Below, piece by piece: positions 1 to 7,735 of a stretch of 18,887 bases of DNA. The position numbers were made by a program, and so were the translations under genes. Under the pieces are notes generated by a model. The model was given only the letters and a program-made list of their open reading frames with translations. It was not told the DNA's origin and searched no databases. Positions within the stretch are counted from its first letter, which is position 1; each line of letters opens with the position of its first letter. The stretch is from Sphingomonadales bacterium UBA6174 (lineage in GTDB: Bacteria > Pseudomonadota > Alphaproteobacteria > Sphingomonadales > Sphingomonadaceae), in NCBI GenBank assembly GCA_002422945.1, contig DITW01000076.1:1-18887 (forward strand), written 5' to 3'.

Positions 1-1
1 G

Positions 2-1459
2 GAACAGGTGATGCAGGCCGCGCAGATTTTGGCGGGCTATTCATTGGGCGACGCCGATCTGTTGCGCCGCGCGATGGGGAAGAAGATTCAGGCGGAAATG
101 GACGCCCAGCGCGCGACCTTCTGCGAAGGCGCGGCGAAGAACGACATTTCGACCGAAAAGGCGAACGAACTGTTCGACTTGATCGACAAATTCGCGGGCT
201 ATGGCTTCAACAAGAGCCACGCGGCCGCCTATGCGCTCGTCGCTTATCATACCGCTTGGATCAAGGCGCATTATCCGGCAGAATTTTACGCCGCGTCGAT
301 GTGTTACGACATGACGGTGACCGACAAATTGGCGATTTTCGTCGATGATATTCGCCGCGCGGGCGTGATCCTGCTGCCGCCCTGCATCAATCACTCAGAA
401 GCCGAATTTTCGACCGAAGTGCTGCATGATGGCGCGGTCGCGGTGCGCTATGGGCTGGGCGCGTTAAAGGGCGTCGGCGAAAAGGCGATGGAGCAGGTCT
501 GTGCCGACCGCGACGCGCATGGGCCGTTTACCTCAATTGACGATTTCGCCCATCGCATCGACCCCAAGACGATCAACCGTCGCCAGATGGAATCGCTCGC
601 CTCTGCCGGGGCGTTCGATGCGCTGCATGAAAATCGGGCGGCGGTGCATCTGGCATCGGAACAGGTGCTGGCCGTGGCCAGCCAGACGGCATCGGATCGC
701 GATAGCGGGCAGCATGGCCTGTTTGGTGGCAATGACCATCATGACAATGCGGCGATACGCCTCACGGACGAAGACTGGGCATTGTCCGAACGGATGGTGC
801 AGGAAAAGGACGCGTTCGGCTTTTATTTCTCGGCCCATCCGGTCGATCGCTATCGCCATGTCGCGGAAAGCAACGGGGCACGCAGCTTCAGCGCGATTTG
901 CGCGCTCACCTTCCCGACCGAGGGCGGACGGGTGAACGCGACGATGGCGGCGATGGTCGAGGATGCCCGCTGGCGCACGTCCCAGCGCGGCAAGCGTTAT
1001 GCGCAGGCGACATTCTCCGACCAGTCCGGCCAGTTTACCGCCAGTTGCTTTGATGAGGATGTCGGCAAGGAATTGGAAGAGGGCGCGCGCTCTGGCGAGT
1101 GTCTGTTGCTGAATGTCGAGCTTGATCGCAAGCCGGATGAGGACATCCCGCGCATCACCATCCGCAAGACCCAGCCGCTCGCGACCTTATCGACCTCGGC
1201 ACGGTTGATGCTGACGATCCGAGTGACGCAGGATTCCGCGCTGCAATCTCTGGCCGAAATGTTGTCGACCGAAGAGGGCGGCAAGGGGCAGGTGGTGCTG
1301 GAATTGCCATTGTCCGATGGTTTTGGCGAGGCCTATGTCCATTTGCGCCGCAACTTCCTGATCGATGCCGAACTGGCCGGACGGCTGGAGCGCATTCAGG
1401 GCGTGGAGTCCGCAAGGCTCGAACAAAACAGCCAAATTCCGCTGCGACTGGTCTCCTGA
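2..1459 (+). CDS. dnaE: DNA polymerase III subunit alpha, 3' part (5' end outside the window)
   Basis: This is the replicative polymerase catalytic subunit, of which about the last 485 of roughly 1,170 residues are present. The frame is open to the left edge, and the in-frame GTG at 8 is internal, not a start. The first residues read EQVMQAAQILAGYSLGDADL, followed by RRAMGKK, a hallmark stretch of the C-family polymerase domain. Next come the fingers segment (FAGYGFNKSHAAAYALVAYHT, split here as FAGYGFNKSHAAAY and ALVAYHT), a helix-hairpin-helix region (GLGALKGVGEKA, then INRRQMESLASAGAFD) and a C-terminal OB-fold region (GGRVNATMAAMVEDARWRT). QHGLF, encoded at about 710-724, matches the QxxLF beta-clamp-binding consensus. 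The stop is TGA at 1457-1459. Identity is secure; the catalytic Asp motifs lie upstream of the window. Confidence 0.97.
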   Translation, partial: EQVMQAAQILAGYSLGDADLLRRAMGKKIQAEMDAQRATFCEGAAKNDISTEKANELFDLIDKFAGYGFNKSHAAAYALVAYHTAWIKAHYPAEFYAASMCYDMTVTDKLAIFVDDIRRAGVILLPPCINHSEAEFSTEVLHDGAVAVRYGLGALKGVGEKAMEQVCADRDAHGPFTSIDDFAHRIDPKTINRRQMESLASAGAFDALHENRAAVHLASEQVLAVASQTASDRDSGQHGLFGGNDHHDNAAIRLTDEDWALSERMVQEKDAFGFYFSAHPVDRYRHVAESNGARSFSAICALTFPTEGGRVNATMAAMVEDARWRTSQRGKRYAQATFSDQSGQFTASCFDEDVGKELEEGARSGECLLLNVELDRKPDEDIPRITIRKTQPLATLSTSARLMLTIRVTQDSALQSLAEMLSTEEGGKGQVVLELPLSDGFGEAYVHLRRNFLIDAELAGRLERIQGVESARLEQNSQIPLRLVS

Positions 1460-1814
1460 CTTTTCGGCTGATGGCGGGTCCGATGGGCGCTGTTCATGGC
1501 CCAAGGCGTGAAACGCGGCGTTAAACGGTCCGATGTGGCTGTGTGTTTTATTCAGATAACGCATTGATATATCAAGTGTGATGATGGCGATACCGCTACA
1601 TACTTGGCCCCGCACCCTGCGCGTGGTTGGTTCGATACTGGAGCGGGAGGTCGGCATTATCCGAGCCACCCGATTTGTGTCGCGTCAACAATAAACAGGG
1701 TCGTCGCTTGCTCATGCTTATTCGCTCTGGCGCTCTTTGTAGCGCAAGTGGATCGGCGCACCATCAGATGGTGAGACCGACGCCTTTGTGGTTCGAGGGA
1801 GCGATTGTCCGGTC
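1460..1814. other. Intergenic region between dnaE and the PilZ gene
   Basis: There is no convincing gene in these 355 bases. The only reading frame (TTG at 1627 to 1818) has a TTG start, no clear ribosome site and low-complexity content. Visible structure: a 12-bp perfect palindrome TTGATATATCAA at 1564-1575; a small hairpin at 1730-1745 (GCGCT, 6-nt loop, AGCGC); and a hairpin at 1759-1773 (CACCAT, CAG loop, ATGGTG) ending 41 nt before the PilZ start. None has a T-tract, so they are not intrinsic terminators. No strong dnaE terminator was recognised. Confidence 0.6.
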
Positions 1815-2459
1815 ATGATTTTCAAATTAGCGAGCGCCCTCAGGCGACCGGATCGGTTTGGCAGCGCAGACCGTCGCCTTGATACGCGGCATGTGACGAT
1901 CTTTCGGCCGGCATTGATTACGGTCGATGATTTCGCTGGTCATCGCTTTGAAGGCCTTTGCATGGTCCGCAATATTTCGTCGTCCGGCTTTATGGGGAGC
2001 GTGCATACCCGGCTGCCGATTGGCCAGCGCATCACCCTCCAGACCCATTTCGATCTTACCCTCAATGCCCAGATCGTCTGGGCAGATGCCACCCATATAG
2101 GTGCGGTCTTCGATACACCGGTCGATATTGACGAGGTGCTGGCGATCATGTCGTGCCGCAATCGCGATGGCATGGTCCAGCGCGCGCCGCGGGTCAGCAT
2201 TCGTTGCAAGGCGACGCTCAGCCGGGGTGAAGAGGTGATGCCGGTCGAGGTGCTGGACATGTCGCAAAGCGGGGTCAAGATCGCGGCCAAAGGGCTTAAA
2301 ACCGGGGAAATCGTCAATATACTGGTCGAGGGTCTCGATTCACGCCGCGCCACGGTGCAATGGTCGAATGATGGACGGGCGGGCCTGACATTCTTCCGTG
2401 CGGTGCGGTTCGAGGAACTGGCGTCATGGGCCATCGATACCCATCAGCGTAATTCGTGA
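1815..2459 (+). CDS. Tandem PilZ-domain protein
   Basis: This 214-residue soluble protein has two PilZ-like modules. PilZ domains often bind cyclic di-GMP through an RxxxR motif followed by [D/N]xSxxG. The second module (about residues 120-205) has RAPR at 123-126 within QRAPRVSIR and DMSQSG at 148-153, so it looks close to binding-competent, although the arginine spacing is tight. The first module (about 20-105) has NISSSG at 53-58 with only loosely placed arginines before it. ATG 1815 was chosen over GTG 1788 because the domain homology needs no more and a GAGGGAG lies at 1796-1802, although the 12-nt spacing is long. It is convergent with dnaB, with 6 bases between the stop codons. Any role in motility, exopolysaccharide or cell cycle is inference. 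Confidence 0.85.
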   Translation: MIFKLASALRRPDRFGSADRRLDTRHVTIFRPALITVDDFAGHRFEGLCMVRNISSSGFMGSVHTRLPIGQRITLQTHFDLTLNAQIVWADATHIGAVFDTPVDIDEVLAIMSCRNRDGMVQRAPRVSIRCKATLSRGEEVMPVEVLDMSQSGVKIAAKGLKTGEIVNILVEGLDSRRATVQWSNDGRAGLTFFRAVRFEELASWAIDTHQRNS

Positions 2460-2465
2460 CGGGGG

Positions 2466-3959
2466 TTATTCCCCGCCGAGGTCGTAGCCGCTGATATCCG
2501 CGAGATCGCTGAACTTGGTGATCATCGCCTCGAACTTGAGCGGCACGCGCCCGGTGGAACCGTGACGCTGCTTGGCGACGATGACTTCGGCAATGCCATA
2601 GGCCCGTTCCATTTCCGCCTGCCATTCCGCAAGCTTGGGATCATTATCGTCCGGACGGCGCGCGGCGATGTAATATTCGCCGCGATAGACGAACAACACA
2701 ATATCCGCGTCCTGCTCAATCGAGCCGGATTCACGCAAATCCGATAGCTGTGGGCGCTTGTCTTCGCGCTGCTCAACGGCGCGGGAGAGCTGGGACAAGG
2801 CGATCACCGGCACGTGCAGTTCCTTGGCCAATTGCTTGAGGCCACGGCTGATTTCCGAGATTTCCTGCACGCGATTGCCATCGCCGCCACGGCCCGAGCC
2901 TTGCAGCAGCTGGAGATAATCGACCACGACCAGATCGATCTTGTGCTGACGCTTCAGACGGCGTGCGCGGGTGCGTAGCGCTGCGATGGTGAGGCCGGGG
3001 GTATCGTCGATGAACAAGGGTAGTGATTCCAGCTCCGCCGCCGCCTGCGCCAGCCGCCGAAATTCGCTCTTGTTGATTTTACCCATGCGCAGATTTTCGG
3101 AAGAGATGCCCGATTGTTCCGCCAGAATACGGGTAGCAAGCTGATCCGCCGACATTTCGAGGCTGAAAAATGCGACGGCCGCACCAAGCGACTTGCCCTC
3201 TTCCATCCCGTCTTCGCGGTCGCGGACCAAGCGCTGCGCCGCATTGAATGCGATATTAGTGGCCAATGATGTCTTGCCCATGCCGGGACGACCGGCAAGG
3301 ATGATCAAGTCGGACCGGTGCAGACCGCCCATTTTGGCGTTCATGCTATCAAGGCCGGTGGTGATGCCGGAGACATGGCCGCCGCTATTAAACGCACGTT
3401 CGGCCTGTTTCACTGCCTCGGTTGCCGCCTGGACAAAGCTTTTGACCGAACCGGATTCGCCGCCTTGTTCCGCGACCTTGTAGAGTTCGACTTCGGCCTG
3501 TTCGATCTGGCTTTTCGGATCGACATCCTCAGAGGTATCCATCGCCTGTTCGACCATCGTCCGCCCGACGCCGATCAGCGCGCGGAGCAGGGCGAGGTCG
3601 TAAATCTGCTGGGCGAAATCACGCGCGCCGATGAGCGCCGCGCCAGAGCCGGTTAGCATCGCGAGATAGCCGAGGCCGCCCAATTGCTTCAGCCCCTCAT
3701 CCGCCTCGAACATCGGTTTGAGGGTGACGGGGTTGGCGACCATGTTGCGGTCGGCAAGGCGCAGGATCGCCTCATAGACCCGGCCATGCACGGATTCAAA
3801 GAAATGCTCGGGCTTGAGCTTGAGCTGCACATCTTCGACCAGCCGATTGTCGATCATCAACGCGCCCAACAGCGCGGCCTCCGCCTCGATATTATGGGGC
3901 AGGACGGTCTGTAGTCCGCCATCTTCGGACGGGAGCAGTCGGATCATTTCAGCGTTCAT
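2466..3959 (-). CDS. dnaB: Replicative DNA helicase DnaB
   Basis: This is the hexameric 5'-3' helicase that unwinds DNA at the replication fork and is loaded at oriC. It has 497 residues, slightly longer than typical (~470). The N-terminal primase-interacting domain (HNIEAEAALLGALMIDN at about 22-38) is followed by a RecA-fold ATPase. Walker A is GRPGMGKTS at 223-231, Walker B lies within LVVVDYLQLLQ at about 343-353, and SQLSRAVEQR and KQRHGSTG motifs follow. A short charged insert (RDREDGMEEGKS, about 246-257) between Walker A and the next strand may account for the extra length. The start ATG at 3959 has no good Shine-Dalgarno; Met5 is an alternative. It lies 97 bases downstream of the COQ9 gene on the same strand, and a DnaA box occupies that gap. 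Confidence 0.97.
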   Translation of the reverse strand: MNAEMIRLLPSEDGGLQTVLPHNIEAEAALLGALMIDNRLVEDVQLKLKPEHFFESVHGRVYEAILRLADRNMVANPVTLKPMFEADEGLKQLGGLGYLAMLTGSGAALIGARDFAQQIYDLALLRALIGVGRTMVEQAMDTSEDVDPKSQIEQAEVELYKVAEQGGESGSVKSFVQAATEAVKQAERAFNSGGHVSGITTGLDSMNAKMGGLHRSDLIILAGRPGMGKTSLATNIAFNAAQRLVRDREDGMEEGKSLGAAVAFFSLEMSADQLATRILAEQSGISSENLRMGKINKSEFRRLAQAAAELESLPLFIDDTPGLTIAALRTRARRLKRQHKIDLVVVDYLQLLQGSGRGGDGNRVQEISEISRGLKQLAKELHVPVIALSQLSRAVEQREDKRPQLSDLRESGSIEQDADIVLFVYRGEYYIAARRPDDNDPKLAEWQAEMERAYGIAEVIVAKQRHGSTGRVPLKFEAMITKFSDLADISGYDLGGE

Positions 3960-4047
3960 ACCGCATCATGCGCCGGATCGGCCCTGTGGTGCAAGTCTGG
4001 CGATGCTCAGGTCTGTTGGCGATAGACGGGATAATTTGGGGAAAAGC

Positions 4048-4056
4048 TGTGGATAA
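4048..4056 (-). promoter_or_regulatory. Consensus DnaA box upstream of dnaB
   Basis: The minus strand reads TTATCCACA, an exact match to the DnaA 9-mer consensus TTATNCACA. It lies 88 bases upstream of the dnaB start, and a degenerate TTATCC-containing copy follows in the same AT-rich stretch (about 4027-4035). The match is seen directly; its use as a DnaA-dependent control site for dnaB is inferred. Confidence 0.55.
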
Positions 4057-4725
4057 CTACCGCGCCGGATAGCGTAACCGGCCTAAAAAGCGTGTCATGC
4101 TGAAGCGATGATCGGCGCGGGATTTCCATCCGGCCTTGGCCTTTTCGATCTTCATCACCTCGCCCAGCCGCCGTTCGAGAAATGCCTTGGTTTCGGACAA
4201 ATCCGCGCTGTCATCCGCGAGCCACGCATGTTGGGTCGCGTGATAGACCGCGAGCAGGGTCGCGCGCTTGGTATAATGGTTGAAATCGCTGGCTTCATCG
4301 CCCGCCAGCCGCCAGATCACATCCGCCGTGCGCCAGCCGAGTTGCACGCCCTTGGCGGCATTCTGGGGCAAGGCGAGAATAGACAGGGCGCGGCGCACCG
4401 CATCCTTGCGCCCCTGCATCGCGGCAAAACGCGCATGGAGCGCCGCGCGGATCTTGCCGGTCATGCCGAGCGCGCGGAATTGATCATTGTTGCACATCGC
4501 GATCATCTGCTGGTCGATCTGGTCGATCCATGCATCGATCATCTGGACCTTACCCTCGGGAAAGGCGAGCCGCGCGTGATCCGGGTTAAGGCCGATGGCC
4601 CGCGCCGCATCATCGCGCGCCATGTCGCCCCAGCCGTCGAACACCGCATTGGCGGCGATATGCGGGGCAAGCGCCGCCCGCATATCTTCCAATGTCATGT
4701 CTTCGATATCAAGCTGGTGCGTCAT
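4057..4725 (-). CDS. COQ9-family protein (ubiquinone biosynthesis)
   Basis: This 222-residue protein resembles the COQ9 family, whose members bind lipid (isoprenoid quinone intermediates) and assist COQ7-type hydroxylation in ubiquinone synthesis. Supporting features are the family length, the early LEDMRAALAPHIAANAVFDG region, the central WRTADVIWRLAGDEASDFNH stretch, which is the strongest family resemblance, and an ending in FLERRLGEVMKIEKAK. The longer frame to 4836 runs into the permease gene. ATG 4725 was chosen because it lies 10 bases after the permease stop and begins MTHQLDIEDMTLEDM. The Shine-Dalgarno is weak, suggesting coupling with the permease. Alphaproteobacterial COQ9 genes are often beside rpsU; that gene is not here. 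Confidence 0.88.
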   Translation of the reverse strand: MTHQLDIEDMTLEDMRAALAPHIAANAVFDGWGDMARDDAARAIGLNPDHARLAFPEGKVQMIDAWIDQIDQQMIAMCNNDQFRALGMTGKIRAALHARFAAMQGRKDAVRRALSILALPQNAAKGVQLGWRTADVIWRLAGDEASDFNHYTKRATLLAVYHATQHAWLADDSADLSETKAFLERRLGEVMKIEKAKAGWKSRADHRFSMTRFLGRLRYPAR

Positions 4726-4735
4726 GCGTGGGGCC

Positions 4736-6301
4736 TTAAAGGTCAGGAACGGGCGGCACGGGCATCGGCGGCGTGTCGCTGTCGTCTTCGTGAATGTCGA
4801 TGATACCACGGCCAACATGGCTCTTGCGATAGCCATAAGCGAAATACACCAGCAAGCCGATACCCGCCCAGACCGGCAGGACCATCATCGCTTCAAACGG
4901 CAGGTTCACATAAAGGCCAATCGTGCCGATGATCGCAAGCGGCGCGACAATGCCGATGGCGGGGGTGCGGAACGGGCGATGGCGCTTCGGATCGGTCTTG
5001 CGCAGCACCATCACAGCAATCGCGACCATGAAAAAGGCGAACAACGTGCCGGAGTTGGAGACGTCCGCCAGCTTGCCGACCGGCAAAAACGCAGCGGCGA
5101 TGGCGACGAAGACGCCGGTGATGCCGGTGACGATGTGCGGGGTATGCCATTTGGGATGCACATCCGCGAGTTTTTCGGGCAACAGGCCATCGCGCGCCAT
5201 CACGAAAAAGATGCGGGTCTGGCCGAACATCATCATCAAGATGACGGACGGCAGTGCGAGAAAGGCAGCAAGGCCGATCACATTGCCCATCCACGGCCAG
5301 CCGAGCGATTTCAGCACATGGGCCAGAGCTTCTTTCGAGCAAGCCAGCGGTTCGATGACGCCCGAGGCGACAATCGAGGCGCATTGGTCTGCCAGCGCCT
5401 TGCTACCCGGATAAAGTGCCTCGCCAGCAGGACCGACGACCGGCTGTGAATCGATCGTGCCGACAGCGCCAGCCGACACGAGGAGATAGAAGACCGTGCA
5501 AATGCCAAGCGAACCGATCAGGCCGATGGGGACGTTGCGTTGCGGATGTTCGGTTTCTTCGGCGGCGGTCGACACGGCATCGAAGCCGACATAGGCAAAG
5601 AAGATCGACGCGGCAGCGCCCAGCACGCCAAGGCCTGCGCCCTTGCCCTCGCCAAACCAGCCATTGGGGGTGAAAGGTTCGAAATGCGCGCCGTTAATCA
5701 TCGGAATGGTAATCGCGATGAACATTGCCAGCGCCGTCACCTTGACGATGACCAATACCGCATTCACGCGGGCGCTTTCCTTGGTGCCGATCATCAACAG
5801 GCCGGTCACCAACAGCGAAATAATCAAGGCGGGAAGGTTCACGACGCCACCGGCATAAGGGCCATAGGCCAAGGCATCGGGGATATGGATGCCGAGCGAA
5901 GATTGCAGCAGGCCGACGAAATAACCGGACCAGCCGACCGAGACCGCGCTTGCCGCCACCGCATATTCGAGGATCAGCGCCCAGCCGACCATCCATGCCA
6001 TCAATTCGCCCATCACCGCATAGGTATAGGTATAGGCCGAGCCGGACACCGGCAGCATCGCCGCCAGTTCGGAATAGCACAAAGCCGCCACCGCGCAGAC
6101 GAGACCGGCGATGACAAAGCTCCACATCATCGCGGGGCCGGCCTTTTGCGCAGCCTCGGACGTCAGGACGAAAATCCCTGTGCCGATGACGGCGCCTACA
6201 CCAAGAAGGGTCAATTGCATCGCGCCCAAGGTGCGGTGCAGAGATTTTTTCTCTGCGGTGCGTAAAATCGCGTCCAATGGTTTAATGCGACCAAAGATCA
6301 T
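4736..6301 (-). CDS. APC-superfamily amino acid permease (cationic amino acid transporter type)
   Basis: This 521-residue inner-membrane protein has about 12 hydrophobic segments. The N-terminal signature GVGAVIGTGIFVLT is the APC-family TM1 unwound region, and it is followed by YSELAAMLPVSGSAYTYTY and EYAVAASAVSVGWSGY. FFAYVGFDAVSTAAEE in the middle is typical of the CAT/YfnA branch, and RIFFVMARDGLLPE follows. The C-terminal tail ends in a proline-rich DTPPMPVPPVPDL. GAGGGG lies at an ideal distance from ATG 6301. The COQ9 gene follows after 10 bases, so the two are probably co-transcribed, although no functional link is known. Substrate cannot be told from sequence; arginine, lysine or branched amino acids are possible by family. 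Confidence 0.93.
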   Translation of the reverse strand: MIFGRIKPLDAILRTAEKKSLHRTLGAMQLTLLGVGAVIGTGIFVLTSEAAQKAGPAMMWSFVIAGLVCAVAALCYSELAAMLPVSGSAYTYTYAVMGELMAWMVGWALILEYAVAASAVSVGWSGYFVGLLQSSLGIHIPDALAYGPYAGGVVNLPALIISLLVTGLLMIGTKESARVNAVLVIVKVTALAMFIAITIPMINGAHFEPFTPNGWFGEGKGAGLGVLGAAASIFFAYVGFDAVSTAAEETEHPQRNVPIGLIGSLGICTVFYLLVSAGAVGTIDSQPVVGPAGEALYPGSKALADQCASIVASGVIEPLACSKEALAHVLKSLGWPWMGNVIGLAAFLALPSVILMMMFGQTRIFFVMARDGLLPEKLADVHPKWHTPHIVTGITGVFVAIAAAFLPVGKLADVSNSGTLFAFFMVAIAVMVLRKTDPKRHRPFRTPAIGIVAPLAIIGTIGLYVNLPFEAMMVLPVWAGIGLLVYFAYGYRKSHVGRGIIDIHEDDSDTPPMPVPPVPDL

Positions 6302-6380
6302 TGTTTTCCCCTCTGAACCGACCCTTTTAGGCGTTTGCGAACCCTAACCGCAAATCACACAGGCGCAACCATTATCGCTG

Positions 6381-6761
6381 TCATGATCGCGGGATCATCT
6401 CGCGCATCTGGCGACCGCCAAAAATGTGGATATGGAGGTGCGGCACTTCTTGATGGCCATGGCCGCCGATATTGGCGAGGAGGCGATAGCCGGGCGCAGG
6501 CAGGCCCTGTTCGCGGGCGACATGGCCGACTGCGCGGATAAAGCCCGCAATTTCGGCATCGTCAGCGGTGGCAGTGAAATCGTCCCAGCTGACATAGCGC
6601 CCCTTGGGAATCACCAAGATATGGATCGGTGCCTGCGGGTTGATGTCGTGAAAGGCGAGGGCGAACTCGTTTTCATAGACTTTTTTGCTGGGGATCTCTC
6701 CGCGCAGGATTTTGGCGAAGATATTCTGATCGTCATAAGGGGCGGTCGCATCAATCGGCAT
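6381..6761 (-). CDS. HIT-family (histidine triad) nucleotide-binding protein
   Basis: This 126-residue HINT-type hydrolase or nucleotide-binding protein acts on AMP-lysine or AMP-NH2-like phosphoramidates by family precedent. The catalytic triad is HLHIH at 108-112 in the context VPHLHIHIFGGR. The N-terminal half has the usual NIFAKILRGEIPSKKVYE and FHDINPQAPIHILVIPK blocks. It begins 15 bases after the hisE stop on the same strand, so the two form a probable operon. A hisE-HIT pairing is common in alphaproteobacteria, where it usually sits at the end of a larger his cluster; here no other his gene is adjacent. Confidence 0.95.
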   Translation of the reverse strand: MPIDATAPYDDQNIFAKILRGEIPSKKVYENEFALAFHDINPQAPIHILVIPKGRYVSWDDFTATADDAEIAGFIRAVGHVAREQGLPAPGYRLLANIGGHGHQEVPHLHIHIFGGRQMREMIPRS

Positions 6762-6776
6762 ATTGTCGAATTTCCG

Positions 6777-7097
6777 TCAAATTTGGGGGCGGGATGCTTT
6801 TTCGACCAGACCGGAGACACCGTCGCGGCGGTCGAGCTCGGCCATGACATCATCGAACGAGAGGTCCATGTCGGCCAACAAAATCCCGAGGTGGAACAAC
6901 AGGTCGGCGGATTCCTTGATGATCTCGTCACGGTCGTTGGCAATAGCGGCGATCACGGTTTCCACCGCCTCTTCGCCAACTTTTTGCGCGATCTTGCCAC
7001 GGCCACGCGCGGTGAGCTTGGCGACATAGGAGGAGGAGGGATCTGCAACGCGGCGTTCGCGAATAATCCCGGTGAGTCTGTCGAGGGTTGCCGTCAT
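6777..7097 (-). CDS. hisE: Phosphoribosyl-ATP pyrophosphatase
   Basis: This enzyme catalyses the second step of histidine biosynthesis, hydrolysing phosphoribosyl-ATP to phosphoribosyl-AMP and pyrophosphate. The 106-residue length is normal for stand-alone HisE. Diagnostic blocks are SSYVAKL (22-28), GRGKIAQKVGEEAVE (32-46, carrying the metal-binding EExxE) and ESADLLFHLGILL (62-74, with the paired ExxD). The start ATG 7097 has no obvious Shine-Dalgarno; instead a hairpin (CCGCGC, ATCTG loop, GCGCGG at 7098-7114) abuts the start codon. It is followed by the HIT gene. Confidence 0.96.
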   Translation of the reverse strand: MTATLDRLTGIIRERRVADPSSSYVAKLTARGRGKIAQKVGEEAVETVIAAIANDRDEIIKESADLLFHLGILLADMDLSFDDVMAELDRRDGVSGLVEKASRPQI

Positions 7098-7138
7098 CCG
7101 CGCATCTGGCGCGGCAGTGGCGTTAGCGTCAAGTGCGA

Positions 7139-7354
7139 TTATTTATCCCGCGTCCGTCCTTTGCGGCTCAGATGCCGTCCGATCAATAGCCCCGCCACGC
7201 CAATGGCGAACAGGGTATATTCGGTTGGTTCGGGCAGATTGACCGGGAGGGTGCCCGATTCAGCCAATGGCCAGCAGGGGCATTTGCCAGCGGCGGGGGA
7301 TGTCATGAAACAGACCATCGCTATGGCCATCGCCGGGCCTGATTTCATCCGCAT
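7139..7354 (-). CDS. PEP-CTERM micro-protein A (71 aa)
   Basis: This is a very short secreted or membrane-anchored protein: a basic N-terminus (MRMKSG) and hydrophobic signal region, a spacer of about 16 residues containing Cys-Pro-Cys-Trp, and then a PEP-CTERM sorting signal. The signal is LPEPTEYTLFAIGVAGLLIG followed by the basic tail RHLSRKGRTRDK. In exosortase systems such a signal is cleaved and the protein is processed at the envelope. ATG 7354 has GGAG 6-7 nt upstream. The gene is a clear paralogue of the next gene upstream: both start within GGAGTAGC-N-TATGCG and encode MR-[ML]-K. The target exosortase is not in this window. Its function is unknown. Confidence 0.75.
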   Translation of the reverse strand: MRMKSGPAMAIAMVCFMTSPAAGKCPCWPLAESGTLPVNLPEPTEYTLFAIGVAGLLIGRHLSRKGRTRDK

Positions 7355-7387
7355 AAGCTACTCCAGACATAACAGGTCTAGGGCGCG

Positions 7388-7417
7388 CTTATACCGGCAA
7401 TAATAGAGGATTAGCAA
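7388..7417 (-). promoter_or_regulatory. Putative promoter of PEP-CTERM micro-protein A
   Basis: On the minus strand a TTGCTA (7412-7417) and a TATAAG (7388-7393) are separated by 18 bases, a plausible sigma-70 type promoter about 34 bases before the start codon. The same TTGCTAAT-N12-CCGG pattern appears ahead of paralogue B, where TTGCT is instead the -12 part of a sigma-54 promoter. The -24 element here is degraded (CTGA in place of TGGC). Confidence 0.4.
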
Positions 7418-7461
7418 TCATCCTTCAGCATGAATGGAGGGCGCTTGTCCTGACTTCAGGC

Positions 7462-7656
7462 TTAGCCGTTCTTCGCTTGCGGCTTGGGGCTGAGATATCG
7501 TGATACCACCAACCCCAATATGCCGATGACGAGCAGCGCGCCATTGCTGGGTTCGGTGATATTGATCCGCGGGATCATCGACATCGCATAGCCAGCAGAG
7601 GTCGCCAACAAGGCGAAGATCGCCGCCACCATGAACGGTTGGAATTTCAAACGCAT
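7462..7656 (-). CDS. PEP-CTERM micro-protein B (64 aa)
   Basis: This 64-residue protein has an N-terminal signal or membrane segment (MRLKFQPFMVAAIFALLATS, likely processing near AGYA), only about ten residues of linker, and a PEP-CTERM-like anchor ITEPSNGALLVIGILGLVVS followed by the basic tail RYLSPKPQAKNG. The canonical PEP is TEP here, a tolerated variation in short sphingomonad members as far as I recall. ATG 7656 is preceded by AGGAG at good spacing. It is paralogous to protein A, 107 bases downstream, in leader, start context and architecture. With almost no mature domain, it may act as a peptide, an anchor or a regulator of the sorting system; this is speculation. Confidence 0.72.
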   Translation of the reverse strand: MRLKFQPFMVAAIFALLATSAGYAMSMIPRINITEPSNGALLVIGILGLVVSRYLSPKPQAKNG

Positions 7657-7720
7657 ACGCTACTCCTACAAAACGCATCACATTGGCCAGTCTGCACAGG
7701 CCGGTGATGACATGTTATTA

Positions 7721-7735
7721 GCAAGGCTTCGGCCA
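7721..7735 (-). promoter_or_regulatory. Sigma-54 (-24/-12) promoter of PEP-CTERM micro-protein B
   Basis: The minus strand reads TGGC, seven bases, TTGC, then T, matching the RpoN consensus TGGCAC-N5-TTGCW in both invariant blocks and in spacing. Transcription would start near 7709, giving a leader of about 53 bases with a good ribosome site. PEP-CTERM genes in other Proteobacteria are known to depend on RpoN with PrsK/PrsR, so the context supports the call. TCGGCCAAT occurs twice at a 19-bp period (7729-7737 and 7748-7756) over and upstream of the -24 element. Confidence 0.55.

Noticed and set aside
1564..1575. FNR/FixK box
   Set aside because: The half-sites are separated by 2 bases instead of 4.
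1627..1818. 63-codon frame ahead of the PilZ gene
   Set aside because: TTG start, no ribosome site, no recognisable motif, and its end overlaps the PilZ start region.
4108..5449. Two long plus-strand frames (4108-4803 and 4595-5449)
   Set aside because: They are antisense to the COQ9 and permease genes, with compositionally biased translations and no domain.
5540..6265. 241-codon plus-strand frame rich in Arg, His and Gly
   Set aside because: It is antisense to the membrane segments of the permease.
6426..7403. 325-codon open frame on the plus strand
   Set aside because: It runs antisense through HIT, hisE and a PEP-CTERM gene, all recognisable; it is a composition artefact.
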